NCBI RefSeq assembly: GCF_000203915.1
Contig: NC_008391.1
Coordinates: 1,240,001 to 1,304,000, forward strand
Reading direction: 5' to 3'
DNA from: Burkholderia ambifaria AMMD
Lineage (GTDB): Bacteria > Pseudomonadota > Gammaproteobacteria > Burkholderiales > Burkholderiaceae
Length of the DNA stretch: 64,000 nt
Each line of letters opens with the position of its first letter. Positions within the stretch are counted from its first letter, which is position 1. A program made the translations under genes and the position numbers. Below the pieces are notes generated by a model. The model did no database searches, was not told the origin of the DNA, and saw only the letters and a list, made by a program, of their open reading frames with translations. Shown piece after piece: positions 25,549 through 34,943 of the stretch.

Positions 25549-25986
25549 TTACGGCCGACGCTGCGTGCGCTTGCGCGCCGCCTCCGGCTTCGGCTTTGCC
25601 TCCGATTTCGGCGCCGGTTTCGCTTTCGGCCGTGCGTTGCGCTTCTGCGCCCCCGCCAGCAGCGCCGCGCGATATGCGCCGCGACACCAGTCGAACAGCG
25701 CGCCCGCGTCCTCGAGCACGTCGGCCGGCGTTTCGTAATAGCCTTCGAGCGCGACGGTGCGCGTGGGCCGCTCGTACGAGAACGGCCCCATCCCCGCCGC
25801 GACGAACGCAGGACGGTTCACGTCGTCGACGCGCAGGAACAGCGACCCGCGCGACATGAAGCCGAACATCACGCCGTCGAGCCGCATCGCCGCGCCGCTG
25901 AAGAACCGCACGACCTCTACCTTGCCGAGCGGCGCGAGCTGGTAGGCGATCTCCTCGCCGTGCGCCTTCTCCGCCTGCCAGCTCAT
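25549..25986 (-). CDS. TfoX N-terminal domain protein
   Basis: 145 residues from ATG 25986. Residues 1-105 match the TfoX/Sxy N-terminal domain (VEVVRFFSGAAMRLDGVMFG, then SRGSLFLRVDDVNRPAF and ALEGYYETPADVLED). The C-terminal 35 residues are a basic Lys/Arg/Ala/Pro tail. TfoX regulates competence in Haemophilus, but single-domain members are widespread and uncharacterised. The start overlaps the stop of the LDH2-type dehydrogenase gene by four bases, indicating coupled translation. Confidence 0.85.
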   Translation of the reverse strand: MSWQAEKAHGEEIAYQLAPLGKVEVVRFFSGAAMRLDGVMFGFMSRGSLFLRVDDVNRPAFVAAGMGPFSYERPTRTVALEGYYETPADVLEDAGALFDWCRGAYRAALLAGAQKRNARPKAKPAPKSEAKPKPEAARKRTQRRP

Positions 25987-27092
25987 GCGGCCTCCGTGCA
26001 GCGCTGCGTCCACCCGTCGAGTTCGGCATCGTCGAAGCCGACGGCCGCCGCGCTCTCGCGGATCTGCCGCCACGTCGCACGATCGACCGGAATGCCGTCC
26101 GCGCCGCGCGCCGCGCGGCTCGCCTCCTCCGGCTCGCCGGGCATCCGCACCGGCGCATCGCCCGCCTGCGGCGACGCCTTCGCCCACGCGACGAACGCAT
26201 CGGCTTCACGCTCCGCGTCGGCCGCATCGAACGCGTTCGGATCGATCAACACCGACAGCATCCCGTTGACGATCGCGCTCGTCTTCTGCAGCGTGTCGCC
26301 GTAGGTCGTATGCCCGCCGACCAGCGCGCCGCCGAAGATCTCGCACATCGCGGCCAGCGCATAGCCCTTGTGCAGCCCGAACGGCAGCAACGCGCCGAAC
26401 GGCTGCTCGTGCATCACGGCCGGATCGTCGGTCGGCTGGCCGCGATGATCGATCAGCGACCCGGCCGGCACGCGCTTGCCCTGGTTGTACGCCACCCGCG
26501 TCTTGCCGTACGCGATCGCGCTCGTCGCGAAATCGAGCAGCAGCGGCGGCCGGCCCGCGCGCGGATACGCGGCGCAGAACGGATTCGTGCCGAAGCGCGG
26601 ATCGGTGCCGTTGAGCGGCGCGACGAGCAGGTCGCCCGGCACGTTGACGAAATGGAACGACACGAGGCCCGAGCGCGCGCACTGCTCGGCCCAGTGCCCG
26701 ATGCGGCCGAGGTGATGGACGTCGCGCAGCCCGATCGCGCAGATGCCCATGCGCCGGGCCCGCTCGATCCCTTCGACCATCGCCTCGAACGCGATCACCT
26801 GGCCGAAGCCGCGCCCGCCGTCGATCGTCAGCACCGCGCCGCCGTCGCGGACGATCGACGCGTGCCCGTTGAGTTGCAGCTGCCCTTCCCGCCACGATGC
26901 GACGTAGTTCGGGATCATCCCGACCCCGTGCGAATCGTGCCCGGCCAGATTCGCGCCGACCAGGTGATCGGCGACGAGCCGCGCCTCGCGCTCGCTGCTG
27001 CCGGCCCGCTCCCACAGTGCCGCGACGAATGCGTGCAGCGGTTCGGCGCGCATGCGCAGCGGGTCGGTAGCGGGTGTCGGCAGCGCGGTCAT
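25983..27092 (-). CDS. LDH2/malate dehydrogenase family oxidoreductase
   Basis: 369 residues from ATG 27092 (GGAG 8 bases upstream; the frame could open at TTG 27098). The family motifs GANLAGHDSHGVGMIPNYV, RDVHHLGRIGHWAEQ and NPFCAAYPRAG, then DFATSAIAYGK are present. This NAD(P)-dependent group (YlbC, DpkA, ureidoglycolate dehydrogenase) uses the SHG histidine in catalysis and is unrelated to classical malate dehydrogenase. The substrate, a 2-hydroxy acid or cyclic imine, cannot be assigned from context. Confidence 0.9.
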   Translation of the reverse strand: MTALPTPATDPLRMRAEPLHAFVAALWERAGSSEREARLVADHLVGANLAGHDSHGVGMIPNYVASWREGQLQLNGHASIVRDGGAVLTIDGGRGFGQVIAFEAMVEGIERARRMGICAIGLRDVHHLGRIGHWAEQCARSGLVSFHFVNVPGDLLVAPLNGTDPRFGTNPFCAAYPRAGRPPLLLDFATSAIAYGKTRVAYNQGKRVPAGSLIDHRGQPTDDPAVMHEQPFGALLPFGLHKGYALAAMCEIFGGALVGGHTTYGDTLQKTSAIVNGMLSVLIDPNAFDAADAEREADAFVAWAKASPQAGDAPVRMPGEPEEASRAARGADGIPVDRATWRQIRESAAAVGFDDAELDGWTQRCTEAA

Positions 27093-27162
27093 CGGCAAGG
27101 CTCCGTCAGGTCAGGCGGGATCCGGTCGGGTCGGGTCGAATGGGGACAGGCAGCGCGAACGC

Positions 27163-28617
27163 TCAGCGCGCGGTCGCGATCACGTCCGCGACCGCCGCGG
27201 TCAGCTTCTTCGCGTACGGCACGTGCAGGAATTCGTTCGGCCCGTGCGCGTTCGACTTCGGGCCGAGCACGCCGCACACCATGAACTGCGCGGACGGGAA
27301 CCCTTCCTGCAGCACGTTCATCAGCGGGATCGTGCCGCCGAGGCCCATGTACGCGCAGTCCGCGCCGAAGTGGCGGCGCGACGCGGCGTCGAGCGACGAC
27401 GCGAGCCACGGTGCGAGATCCGGCGCGCTCCAGCCGGTCGCGGCGCCCGCGTCGGGCTTGAACGTGACCTTCGCGTTGTACGGCGGATCGAGTTCGAGCA
27501 GTTCCTTCAGCTGCTGCACGGCCTGCGCGGCGTCGACGAGCGGCGGCAGGCGCAGCGACAGCTTGAACGCGGTGCGCGGACGCAGCACGTTGCCCGCGTC
27601 GGAAAGCGCCGGCAGCCCGGCCGCGCCAGTCACCGACAGCGACGGACGCCACGTCGAATTCAGCAGCGCCTCGCGCGGATCGGTCGTGGTCGGCAGCACC
27701 GGTTTGCCGTCCATCCCGCACGCCCACGGCAGCCCCTTCCACACGGTGTCGCCGAGAATCGCGGCGGCCGCGTCGGCTTCGCGCACGCGGCTGTCGGGAA
27801 TCTCGCAATGGAACACGCCCGGCAGCAGGTTGCCGTTCTTCGCATCTTCGAGGCGCTCGAACAGCTGACGCATCACGCGGAAGCTCGACGGCGCGATGCC
27901 GCCGAAGACGCCCGAGTGAACGCCTTCCTCGAGCACCTCGACCTGCAGGTCGCCGGACACCAGCCCGCGCAGCGACGTCGTGAGCCACATCTGGTCGTAG
28001 TTGCCGGCGCCCGAATCCAGGCACACGACGAGCGACACCTGGCCGAGCCGGTCGCGCAGCGCGTCGACGTACGGCAGCAGGTCGTAGCTGCCCGACTCCT
28101 CGCAGGTTTCGATCAGGCCGACGCAGCGCGGCCGTTCGACGCCCTGCTCGTCAAGCGCGCCGAGCGCCGCGAGGCTCGCGTAGATCGCGTAGCCGTCGTC
28201 CGCGCCGCCGCGGCCGTACAGCTTGCCGTTCTCGAACTTCGGCGTCCACGGGCCGAGGTCCGCGCGCCAGCCGTCGAATTCGGGCTGCTTGTCGAGGTGG
28301 CCGTACAGCAGGATCGTGTCGGTGCTGCCCGCGCGCGTCGCGGGGGTTTCGAAGAAGATCACCGGCGTGCGGCCGGGCAGGCGCACGATCTCGAGCTTCA
28401 GGCCTTTCACCGGCTGGCGTTCGGCCCACTGCGCGGCATCGGTGACGACGCGTTCGAGATACCCGCGCTGCGCCCAGTCGGGGTCGAATGCGGGGCTCTT
28501 CGCGGGGATCGCGATGTAGTCGGTCAGTGCGTGGAGGATTTCATCGTTCCACTTGCGCTCGACGAAGGTAACGAGCTTGTCATGGTCGAGGACGGGGGTA
28601 GTGTCGACGGAGGTCAT
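27163..28617 (-). CDS. M20 family metallopeptidase
   Basis: 484 residues. The binuclear zinc site pieces are visible: LLYGHLDKQPEF, GGADDGYA, EESGSYD and CLDSGAGNYD, with a central lid domain and the C-terminal motif GLGGTIPLMNVLQEGF. It belongs to the carnosinase/cytosolic dipeptidase branch and should cleave dipeptides or N-acyl amino acids. It lies 70 bases upstream of the LDH2-type gene on the same strand. A decayed copy of its C-terminal motif is present at 35100-35171. Confidence 0.92.
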   Translation of the reverse strand: MTSVDTTPVLDHDKLVTFVERKWNDEILHALTDYIAIPAKSPAFDPDWAQRGYLERVVTDAAQWAERQPVKGLKLEIVRLPGRTPVIFFETPATRAGSTDTILLYGHLDKQPEFDGWRADLGPWTPKFENGKLYGRGGADDGYAIYASLAALGALDEQGVERPRCVGLIETCEESGSYDLLPYVDALRDRLGQVSLVVCLDSGAGNYDQMWLTTSLRGLVSGDLQVEVLEEGVHSGVFGGIAPSSFRVMRQLFERLEDAKNGNLLPGVFHCEIPDSRVREADAAAAILGDTVWKGLPWACGMDGKPVLPTTTDPREALLNSTWRPSLSVTGAAGLPALSDAGNVLRPRTAFKLSLRLPPLVDAAQAVQQLKELLELDPPYNAKVTFKPDAGAATGWSAPDLAPWLASSLDAASRRHFGADCAYMGLGGTIPLMNVLQEGFPSAQFMVCGVLGPKSNAHGPNEFLHVPYAKKLTAAVADVIATAR

Positions 28618-28767
28618 GATGGGTGCCTGGATCGGGCTGATGAAAAAACGGATGATACGCCGATGGGCCTTCGGCCGGGGCGTTTCGGCGGCGCTTTCCG
28701 CCGCCGGCTTCGGGCTCGCCTTCGGCCCCCTTCCGGCATCCGTTTCCGCGTCCGTTTCCGCGCCCGT

Positions 28768-29841
28768 TCAGTCGCCCGGCGGGAACGTGTCGCGCAGCCC
28801 CGCCGCGCACGCCAGCGCGTCGGCCCACAGGCGTCGCGTCAGCACCCCGGCGTCCTCTTCGCGCGCGAGCGCCGCGGCCTCGCCCGACCACAGCAGCGAG
28901 AAATCGTCGCGGCCCTGCCGTTCGAATGCGCCGCGCAGCGGATCGACCGCGGCCGTCGCGAGCGGGAACGCGGGCGCGAGCGCGCTCATCGGCCCCTGCT
29001 CGCGCATGAAGCGCGTCAGCAGGCCGCGCGCCGGCCGACCCGTGTACAGGTTGGTCATGCGGGTGCCGTCGTCGCGCGCCGCCCGCACCGCCGCGCGGTG
29101 CTGCGCGGAGCGGCCGGCCTGCGGCGTGAGCAGGTAGCCGGTGCCGATCTGCACCGCACGGGCGCCGAGCGCGAAAGCGGCCGCGATGCCGCGGCCGTCG
29201 GCGATCGCGCCCGCCGCGATCACGGGCGCGCGCACCGCGTCGACGATCTGCGGCAACAGCGCGAACAGCCCCGGCTGCGCGTGAATGTCGTCGGTCAGGA
29301 ACATCCCGCGATGGCCGCCGGCCTCCGCGCCCTGCGCGACGATCGCATCGACGTCGCGCGCATCGAGCCAGCGCGCCTCCTCGACGGTCGTCGCGGACGA
29401 CACGATCCGCGCGCCGGTACGACGCACGCGCGCCAGCAACGCATCGTCCGGCAATCCGAAATGAAAGCTCACGACGGCCGGCCGCATCTCCTCGACCACC
29501 GCGCACATCGCGTCGTCGAACGGTGCGCGGCCGGCGCCGCCCTTCACGCCGACCGGATCGAGCCCGGCTTCCGCGTAGTAGCCGGCCAGTGCCGCGCGCC
29601 AGCGCGCGTCGACCTCGGCGTCCGGCGCGGGCGGCGTATGGCAGAAGAAGTTCACGTTGAACGGGGCCTGCGTGCGTGCGCGGATCGCCGCGATCTCGTC
29701 CCGCAGTTGCTGCGGGCCGAGCGCCGCGCATGCGAGCGAGCCGAGCCCGCCCGCTTCGCAGACTGCGATTGCAAGCGCGCTCAGCGAACCGACCATCGGG
29801 GCCTGAATCAGCGGCAAACGGGAAGGCAGCATCGGCATCAT
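28768..29841 (-). CDS. Nitronate monooxygenase
   Basis: 357 residues; two adjacent ATG codons (29841 and 29838) could start it. The FMN-binding TIM barrel of the class I enzymes is clear: PLIQAPMVGSLSALAIAVCE, GADVs-type strand motifs and the phosphate loop GAEAGGHRG. A HFGLP segment matches the catalytic histidine region. It oxidises toxic nitronates such as propionate-3-nitronate to oxo acids. A 435-base divergent gap with two matching palindromes separates it from the antiporter gene. Confidence 0.9.
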   Translation of the reverse strand: MMPMLPSRLPLIQAPMVGSLSALAIAVCEAGGLGSLACAALGPQQLRDEIAAIRARTQAPFNVNFFCHTPPAPDAEVDARWRAALAGYYAEAGLDPVGVKGGAGRAPFDDAMCAVVEEMRPAVVSFHFGLPDDALLARVRRTGARIVSSATTVEEARWLDARDVDAIVAQGAEAGGHRGMFLTDDIHAQPGLFALLPQIVDAVRAPVIAAGAIADGRGIAAAFALGARAVQIGTGYLLTPQAGRSAQHRAAVRAARDDGTRMTNLYTGRPARGLLTRFMREQGPMSALAPAFPLATAAVDPLRGAFERQGRDDFSLLWSGEAAALAREEDAGVLTRRLWADALACAAGLRDTFPPGD

Positions 29842-29942
29842 CCTTCGAAAGGAAAAATCGTCATGCGCACCGGCGGCGCGCTTGCATGGCTCATATATTC
29901 AACGCACCAGATAATAGCCGACAAAATCGCGCCCGAAAGATC

Positions 29943-29966
29943 GAACATTTACGTCGAGAAATGTTC
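29943..29966. promoter_or_regulatory. Palindromic operator candidate, copy 1
   Basis: GAACATTT and AAATGTTC are perfect 8-base arms with an 8-base centre. It lies 102 bases upstream of the nitronate monooxygenase start. The same ACATTT-N8-AAATGT design recurs at 30120-30143, implying one dimeric regulator for both sites. Confidence 0.6.
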
Positions 29967-30119
29967 AATCCAAATCGGCAAAAAAACCGGATTGCCCATC
30001 GCTGCCGACCCGCCCGAACTCAGCTTTCCCCGCCCACTACCGCCGAATCCTGCGAAATCTGCCGTATCGCGCCCCGCCCCGGGCCCCAACGCCACCCAAC
30101 GTATTTCAATGACATCGAT

Positions 30120-30143
30120 CAACATTTAACTCATTAAATGTCA
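30120..30143. promoter_or_regulatory. Palindromic operator candidate, copy 2
   Basis: CAACATTT and AAATGTCA flank an 8-base centre; the inner six bases of each arm pair perfectly and match copy 1. It lies 134 bases upstream of the antiporter start and 177 bases from copy 1, a distance that would allow looping. Confidence 0.6.
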
Positions 30144-30276
30144 GCGTTTACCATTAAAAAATCGACTAGCGATATACCATGACGTCGTTTAATAAAACGG
30201 CGATCCATTCCGGAATCGTCGACCGGCGCCGGGCCGCGCCACCTCAACAGCATCACGTCCATTCAAGGAGCCCCGC

Positions 30277-31803
30277 ATGTCCGATGCCAGCTCGTCCTCC
30301 TCCCGCTCCGCCGCCACACCGGCCGCGATTTCCGCGCCGAAAATCGGCGTCGTCCCCGCCACGCTGATGGTCGCGGGCAACATGATGGGCTCCGGCGTCT
30401 TCATGCTGCCCGCGAACCTCGCCGCCACCGGCGGCATCGCGATCTTCGGCTGGCTGATCACCGTGGTCGGCGCCGTGTCGCTCGCGCTGGTGTTCGCGAA
30501 GCTCGCGGCGATCGACCCGGCCGCCGGCGGCCCGTATGCGTATGCACGCAAATCGTTCGGCCCGTACATCGGCTACCAGACCAACCTCATCTACTGGCTC
30601 GCGAACGTGCTCGGCAACGTCGGCCTCGCGGTCGCCGGCCTCGGTTATCTGACGCACTTCTTCCCCGTGCTGCGCGACCCGCTCGTGTTTGCGCTCGCGC
30701 AGATCTTCGTGATCTGGCTGTTCACCTACGCGAACATCCTCGGGCCGAACATCGTCGGCCGCGTGCAGTCGGTCACGACGATCTTCGCGCTCGTGCCGAT
30801 CCTCGGGATGGCCGTGTTCGGCTGGTTCTGGTTCAGCAAGGACGTGTATTTCGCCGGCTGGAACGTGTCGGGCGCGAGCAGCTTCAGCGCGATCGGCGCG
30901 ACGCTGAACTTCACGCTGTGGGCATTCATCGGCGTCGAAAGCGCGTCGGTGTCGGCCGGCGTCGTCGAGAACCCGTCGCGCAATGTGCCGATCGCCACCG
31001 TCGGCGGCGTCGTGCTCGCGGCCGTGTGCTACGTGCTCAGCTCGACCGTGATCATGGGGATGATCCCGAACAAGGCGCTGCTCGCGTCGAGCGCGCCGTT
31101 CGCGGATGCCGCGCGACTCGCGCTCGGCGACACCGCCGCGAACGCGGTCGCGATCTGCGCGGCGCTCGGCTGCCTCGGCTCGCTCGCGGGCTGGACACTG
31201 CTGGTCGGTCAGACCGCGAAGGCCGCGGCCGACGACGGCCTGTTCGCCGGCGTGTTCGCGCGCGTCAACTCGAAGAACGTGCCGTCGGCCGGCCTCGCGA
31301 TCGTTGCGGCGATCATGTCCGTGCAGGTGCTCGCGACGATGTCGCCGAGCGCGAGCGAGCAGTTCGGCAAGATCGCGTCGATCGCCGTGATCATGACGCT
31401 GTTGCCGTACATCTACTCGTGCATCGCGATCAAGGTGCTCGGCTACGGCAAGATGCCGTCGCACCAGTTCACCTTCTACACGATCGTCGGCCTGATCGGC
31501 GCGGTCTACGCGCTGTGGGCAATGGTCGGCTCCGACGGCCAGCAGACGCGCTGGTCGCTGATCTTCGTGATCGCGACGATCGTCTTCTACGAGCTGTCGA
31601 TCAACCGCCAGCGCGAAATCGAGGAAACCCATGTCCATCCGGGCGGCCGTTCGCCGCGCTGGGTGCGCTACCTCGCGCTCGGCGTGACCATCGTCGCACT
31701 CGTCGCCACCTTCTGGATTTCGGTGGGCCGACACGAGGCCGACATTCTTCACGCCCGCTCGCCGGCCGCGGGTGTCCAGGCAACCCAGCAAACGGGGGAA
31801 TAA
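30277..31803 (+). CDS. Basic amino acid/polyamine antiporter (APC family, CadB/PotE-like)
   Basis: 508 residues with about twelve membrane segments. The APC signature VAGNMMGSGVFMLPANLAA is near residue 32, and AAGGPYAYARKSFGPYIGYQ follows. CadB, PotE and AdiC belong here; they exchange an imported amino acid for the amine formed by the partner decarboxylase. The decarboxylase gene follows after 2 bases, completing a proton-consuming acid-resistance pair. The length is about 60 residues more than CadB, with an extended cytosolic N-terminus and C-terminus. Confidence 0.92.
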   Translation: MSDASSSSSRSAATPAAISAPKIGVVPATLMVAGNMMGSGVFMLPANLAATGGIAIFGWLITVVGAVSLALVFAKLAAIDPAAGGPYAYARKSFGPYIGYQTNLIYWLANVLGNVGLAVAGLGYLTHFFPVLRDPLVFALAQIFVIWLFTYANILGPNIVGRVQSVTTIFALVPILGMAVFGWFWFSKDVYFAGWNVSGASSFSAIGATLNFTLWAFIGVESASVSAGVVENPSRNVPIATVGGVVLAAVCYVLSSTVIMGMIPNKALLASSAPFADAARLALGDTAANAVAICAALGCLGSLAGWTLLVGQTAKAAADDGLFAGVFARVNSKNVPSAGLAIVAAIMSVQVLATMSPSASEQFGKIASIAVIMTLLPYIYSCIAIKVLGYGKMPSHQFTFYTIVGLIGAVYALWAMVGSDGQQTRWSLIFVIATIVFYELSINRQREIEETHVHPGGRSPRWVRYLALGVTIVALVATFWISVGRHEADILHARSPAAGVQATQQTGE

Positions 31804-31805
31804 CC

Positions 31806-34145
31806 ATGACCGCTACCTTGACCCAACCGGCGTTTCGCCGCCTCGGCATGAAGGCGCTGCTCGTGCAGCACGACATCGACGAACGCACGGCCACCGGCCG
31901 CGCAGCCACCGCCCTCGCCGAAGAATTGCGCGCCCGGCTCGTCGACGTCGTGATCGCGACGTCCGCCGAAGACGCGCGCGCGGTGGTCGACGCCGATCCC
32001 GCGATCCAGTGCCTGCTGCTCAACTGGGAGCTCGGCAACGATCCCGAGCATGCGCCCGCGCGGGCCGTGCTCGACGCGATGCGCGCACGCAATGCGACGG
32101 TGCCGGTGTTCCTGCTCGCGAGCCGCGCGAGCGCGGCCGCGATTCCCGTCGACGCGATGCGCAAGGCCGACGACTTCATCTGGATGCTGGAGGACACCAC
32201 CGCGTTCATCGGCGGGCGGATCGTCGCCGCGATCGAACGCTATCGCGAGACCGTGCTGCCGCCGATGTTCCGCGCACTCGCGCAGTTCTCGCGCGTGTAC
32301 GAATACTCGTGGCACACGCCGGGCCACACAGGCGGCACCGCATTCCTGAAATCGCCGGTCGGCCGCGCGTACTTCGAATTCTTCGGCGAAGCGCTGTTCC
32401 GCTCGGACCTGTCGATCTCGGTCGGCGAACTCGGCTCGCTGCTCGACCACTCGGGCCCCATCGGCGAAAGCGAACGCTACGCCGCGCGCGTGTTCGGCGC
32501 GCACCGCACGTATCACGTGACGAACGGCTCGTCGATGTCGAACCGCGTGATCCTGATGGGGAGCGTCACGCGCAATCAGGTCGCGCTGTGCGACCGCAAC
32601 TGCCACAAGTCGGCCGAGCATGCGATGACGATGTCCGGCGCGATTCCGACCTACCTGATCCCGTCGCGCAACCATTACGGGATCATCGGGCCGATCATGC
32701 CGGAACGGCTCACGGCCGCCGCCGTGCGGCTCGCGGTCGACGCGAATCCGCTCGTGCGCGGCCGCGACGGCATCGATCCGACGCCCGTGCATGCGCTGAT
32801 CACGAACTCGACCTACGACGGCCTCTGCTACAACGTCACGCGCGTCGAGGAACTGCTCGGCCAGAGCGTCGACCGGCTGCATTTCGACGAAGCCTGGTAC
32901 GGCTATGCGCGCTTCAACCCGATCTACCGCGACCGTCACGCGATGCACGGCGATCCGTCGCAGCACGACGCGAGCAAGCCGACCGTGTTCGCGACGCAAT
33001 CGACGCACAAGCTGCTCGCCGCGCTGTCGCAGGCATCGTTCATCCATGTCCGCAACGGCCGCAACCCGATCGAGCATGCACGCTTCAACGAGGCGTACAT
33101 GATGCACGCGTCGACGTCGCCGAACTACGCGATCATCGCGTCGAACGACGTGAGTGCCGCGATGATGGACGGCCCCGGCGGCGAGGCGCTGACGACCGAC
33201 GCGATCCGCGAGGCCGTGTCGTTTCGCCGGATGCTCGCGCGACTGCACGCGGAATGCGAGGAGAACGACGACTGGTTCTTCAACGGCTGGCAGCCGGACA
33301 CCGTGGTCGACCGCAAGACGGGCCGCCGCGTGCGCTTCCATGAAGCGGACGAAACGCTGCTCGCCACCGATCCGTCGTGCTGGGTGCTGCATCCGGGCGA
33401 CACGTGGCACGGCTTCGGCGAGATCGAGGACGACTACTGCATGCTCGACCCGATCAAGGTATCGATCGTCACGCCGGGCGTCGCGCCGCACGGCGGCCTG
33501 ATGCCGGTCGGCATTCCGGCATCGGTCGTCACCGCGTATCTGGACCGGCACGGGATCGTCGTCGAGAAGACGACCGACTTCACGATCCTGTTCCTATTCT
33601 CGCTCGGCGTGACGAAGGGCAAGTGGGGCACGCTCGTCAACACGCTGCTCGACTTCAAGCGCGACTACGACGCGAACGCGCCGCTCGAACAGGCGCTGCC
33701 GGACCTCGTGGCGCGTTATCCGGACCGCTACGGCAAGCTCGGCCTGCGCGAGCTGTGCGACCTGATGTTCAGCGCAATGAGCGACCTGAAGACGACCGAG
33801 ATGATGTCGCGCGGCTTCTCGACGCTGCCGCAGCCCGACTTCAGCCCGGCCGAGGCGTTCGAGCATCTCGTGCACAACGACATCGAGATGCTGGAGCTGT
33901 CGGAGATGGCGGGCCGCACCGTCGCGACGGGCGTCGTGCCCTATCCGCCCGGCATTCCGCTGCTGATGCCCGGCGAGAACGCGGGGCCGGCCGACGGGCC
34001 GCTGCTCGGCTACCTGAAGGCGCTCGAGCAATTCGACCTGCGCTTCCCCGGCTTCACGCACGATACGCACGGCGTCGAAGTCGAGGACGGCGTGTACCGG
34101 ATCGCCTGCATCCGGCAAGTCGATCGCAAGACCAACACGCGCTGA
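31806..34145 (+). CDS. Ornithine/lysine/arginine-type PLP decarboxylase
   Basis: 779 residues, the size of inducible fold-I decarboxylases. Residues 15-135 form the receiver-like wing domain. The PLP domain shows HTPGHTGGTAF (170-180), DEAWYGYARF (361-370) and the cofactor lysine Lys402 in TQSTHKLLAALSQAS. The C-terminal domain contains TPGVAPHGGLMPVGIPASVV. It removes CO2 from lysine, ornithine or arginine using a proton. Sequence alone does not separate the three substrates here. It forms an operon with the preceding antiporter. Confidence 0.92.
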   Translation: MTATLTQPAFRRLGMKALLVQHDIDERTATGRAATALAEELRARLVDVVIATSAEDARAVVDADPAIQCLLLNWELGNDPEHAPARAVLDAMRARNATVPVFLLASRASAAAIPVDAMRKADDFIWMLEDTTAFIGGRIVAAIERYRETVLPPMFRALAQFSRVYEYSWHTPGHTGGTAFLKSPVGRAYFEFFGEALFRSDLSISVGELGSLLDHSGPIGESERYAARVFGAHRTYHVTNGSSMSNRVILMGSVTRNQVALCDRNCHKSAEHAMTMSGAIPTYLIPSRNHYGIIGPIMPERLTAAAVRLAVDANPLVRGRDGIDPTPVHALITNSTYDGLCYNVTRVEELLGQSVDRLHFDEAWYGYARFNPIYRDRHAMHGDPSQHDASKPTVFATQSTHKLLAALSQASFIHVRNGRNPIEHARFNEAYMMHASTSPNYAIIASNDVSAAMMDGPGGEALTTDAIREAVSFRRMLARLHAECEENDDWFFNGWQPDTVVDRKTGRRVRFHEADETLLATDPSCWVLHPGDTWHGFGEIEDDYCMLDPIKVSIVTPGVAPHGGLMPVGIPASVVTAYLDRHGIVVEKTTDFTILFLFSLGVTKGKWGTLVNTLLDFKRDYDANAPLEQALPDLVARYPDRYGKLGLRELCDLMFSAMSDLKTTEMMSRGFSTLPQPDFSPAEAFEHLVHNDIEMLELSEMAGRTVATGVVPYPPGIPLLMPGENAGPADGPLLGYLKALEQFDLRFPGFTHDTHGVEVEDGVYRIACIRQVDRKTNTR

Positions 34146-34153
34146 GGAGCGTG

Positions 34154-34200
34154 TGCGTCGCGACGCCGCGCCGGCAACCCGCGGCCGGCATCGCGACGCA
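34154..34200. terminator. Long hairpin between convergent genes
   Basis: TGCGTCGCGA (34154-34163) pairs with TCGCGACGCA (34191-34200); GCCGG/CCGGC segments inside extend the structure. It lies between the decarboxylase and the convergent TPR-like gene. There is no T-run, so it would need Rho or act as an mRNA end protector. Confidence 0.5.
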
Positions 34201-34214
34201 GGGTGAGCCGCCGG

Positions 34215-34943
34215 TTATGCCGGCAGCCGCCCGACCCATGCGGCAAGCTGCGCTTCGCCGTCTTCATCGAGCTTGCCCTTCAGTTCGCCGTACCACGGCG
34301 CGATCGCGTCGGCCGGCTGCGTGACCTTCAGGATCTCGAAACTGTTCTCGAGGAATGAAGAAAAGAACGGAATGCCGCGCAGGTGGAGGAAGGTCGAGTC
34401 GGTGATGTGCACGTGGCCGTACACGTCGCGCACCCAGGCGAGATGCGGCAGCGCCTCGCGCAGGTGGCCGCTTTGCATCAGCGCGGAGATGAAGTTCACG
34501 CGCGCGGCGACATCCGACTGCTCGTGCGTGTCGTGATTGACCTCGGCGGCCTTCTGTAGCCACGCTTCGCCGCGCTCCACTTCGTCGCACATCACGGATG
34601 TCGTCGCGAGCTGCACCGCGTTGTGCGCGCTCGGCTCGTGGTCGAACAGCGCAAGCCAGTACGGAAATGCTTCCGGGTAACGCTTCATCGCCGAGTACGA
34701 CAGCGCGCACAGGCGCGCCGCATCGGCGAGCCGCTCCGCATGCGGCGCGGCGGCCGCGATCGCGGCTTCGTGCCGGCCGGCCTGGAATGCCTTCAGCGCG
34801 GGCGCGAGTTCCGGTGCGATGTCGGGGGCGTCCTGCCCGGCCGCGTCGTGAGCGTCCGGGGCGTCTGACGCTTGCGCCAAAGGCGCGGGCGATGCCGCTT
34901 CGTCACGCGGTTTCTTTCCGAACAGCTTTCCCAGCAGGCCCAT
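34215..34943 (-). CDS. TPR-like hypothetical protein
   Basis: 242 residues from ATG 34943. It begins MGLLGKLFGKKPRDEA followed by an Ala/Pro/Asp-rich linker. From about residue 55 it has paired helices typical of TPR or Sel1-like arrays (LKAFQAGRHEAAIAAAAPHA, LCALSYSAMKRYPEAFPYW). No catalytic motif is visible. A scaffold or binding role is likely. No functional link to the neighbouring decarboxylase is evident. Confidence 0.8.
   Translation of the reverse strand: MGLLGKLFGKKPRDEAASPAPLAQASDAPDAHDAAGQDAPDIAPELAPALKAFQAGRHEAAIAAAAPHAERLADAARLCALSYSAMKRYPEAFPYWLALFDHEPSAHNAVQLATTSVMCDEVERGEAWLQKAAEVNHDTHEQSDVAARVNFISALMQSGHLREALPHLAWVRDVYGHVHITDSTFLHLRGIPFFSSFLENSFEILKVTQPADAIAPWYGELKGKLDEDGEAQLAAWVGRLPA

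Larger units (their letters stand above)
29842..30276. other. Divergent promoter region, nitronate monooxygenase and antiporter
   Basis: This AT-rich 435-base gap contains no gene. It must hold promoters for both divergent genes. Two copies of one 24-base palindrome (29943-29966 and 30120-30143) are annotated separately. Confidence 0.7.
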
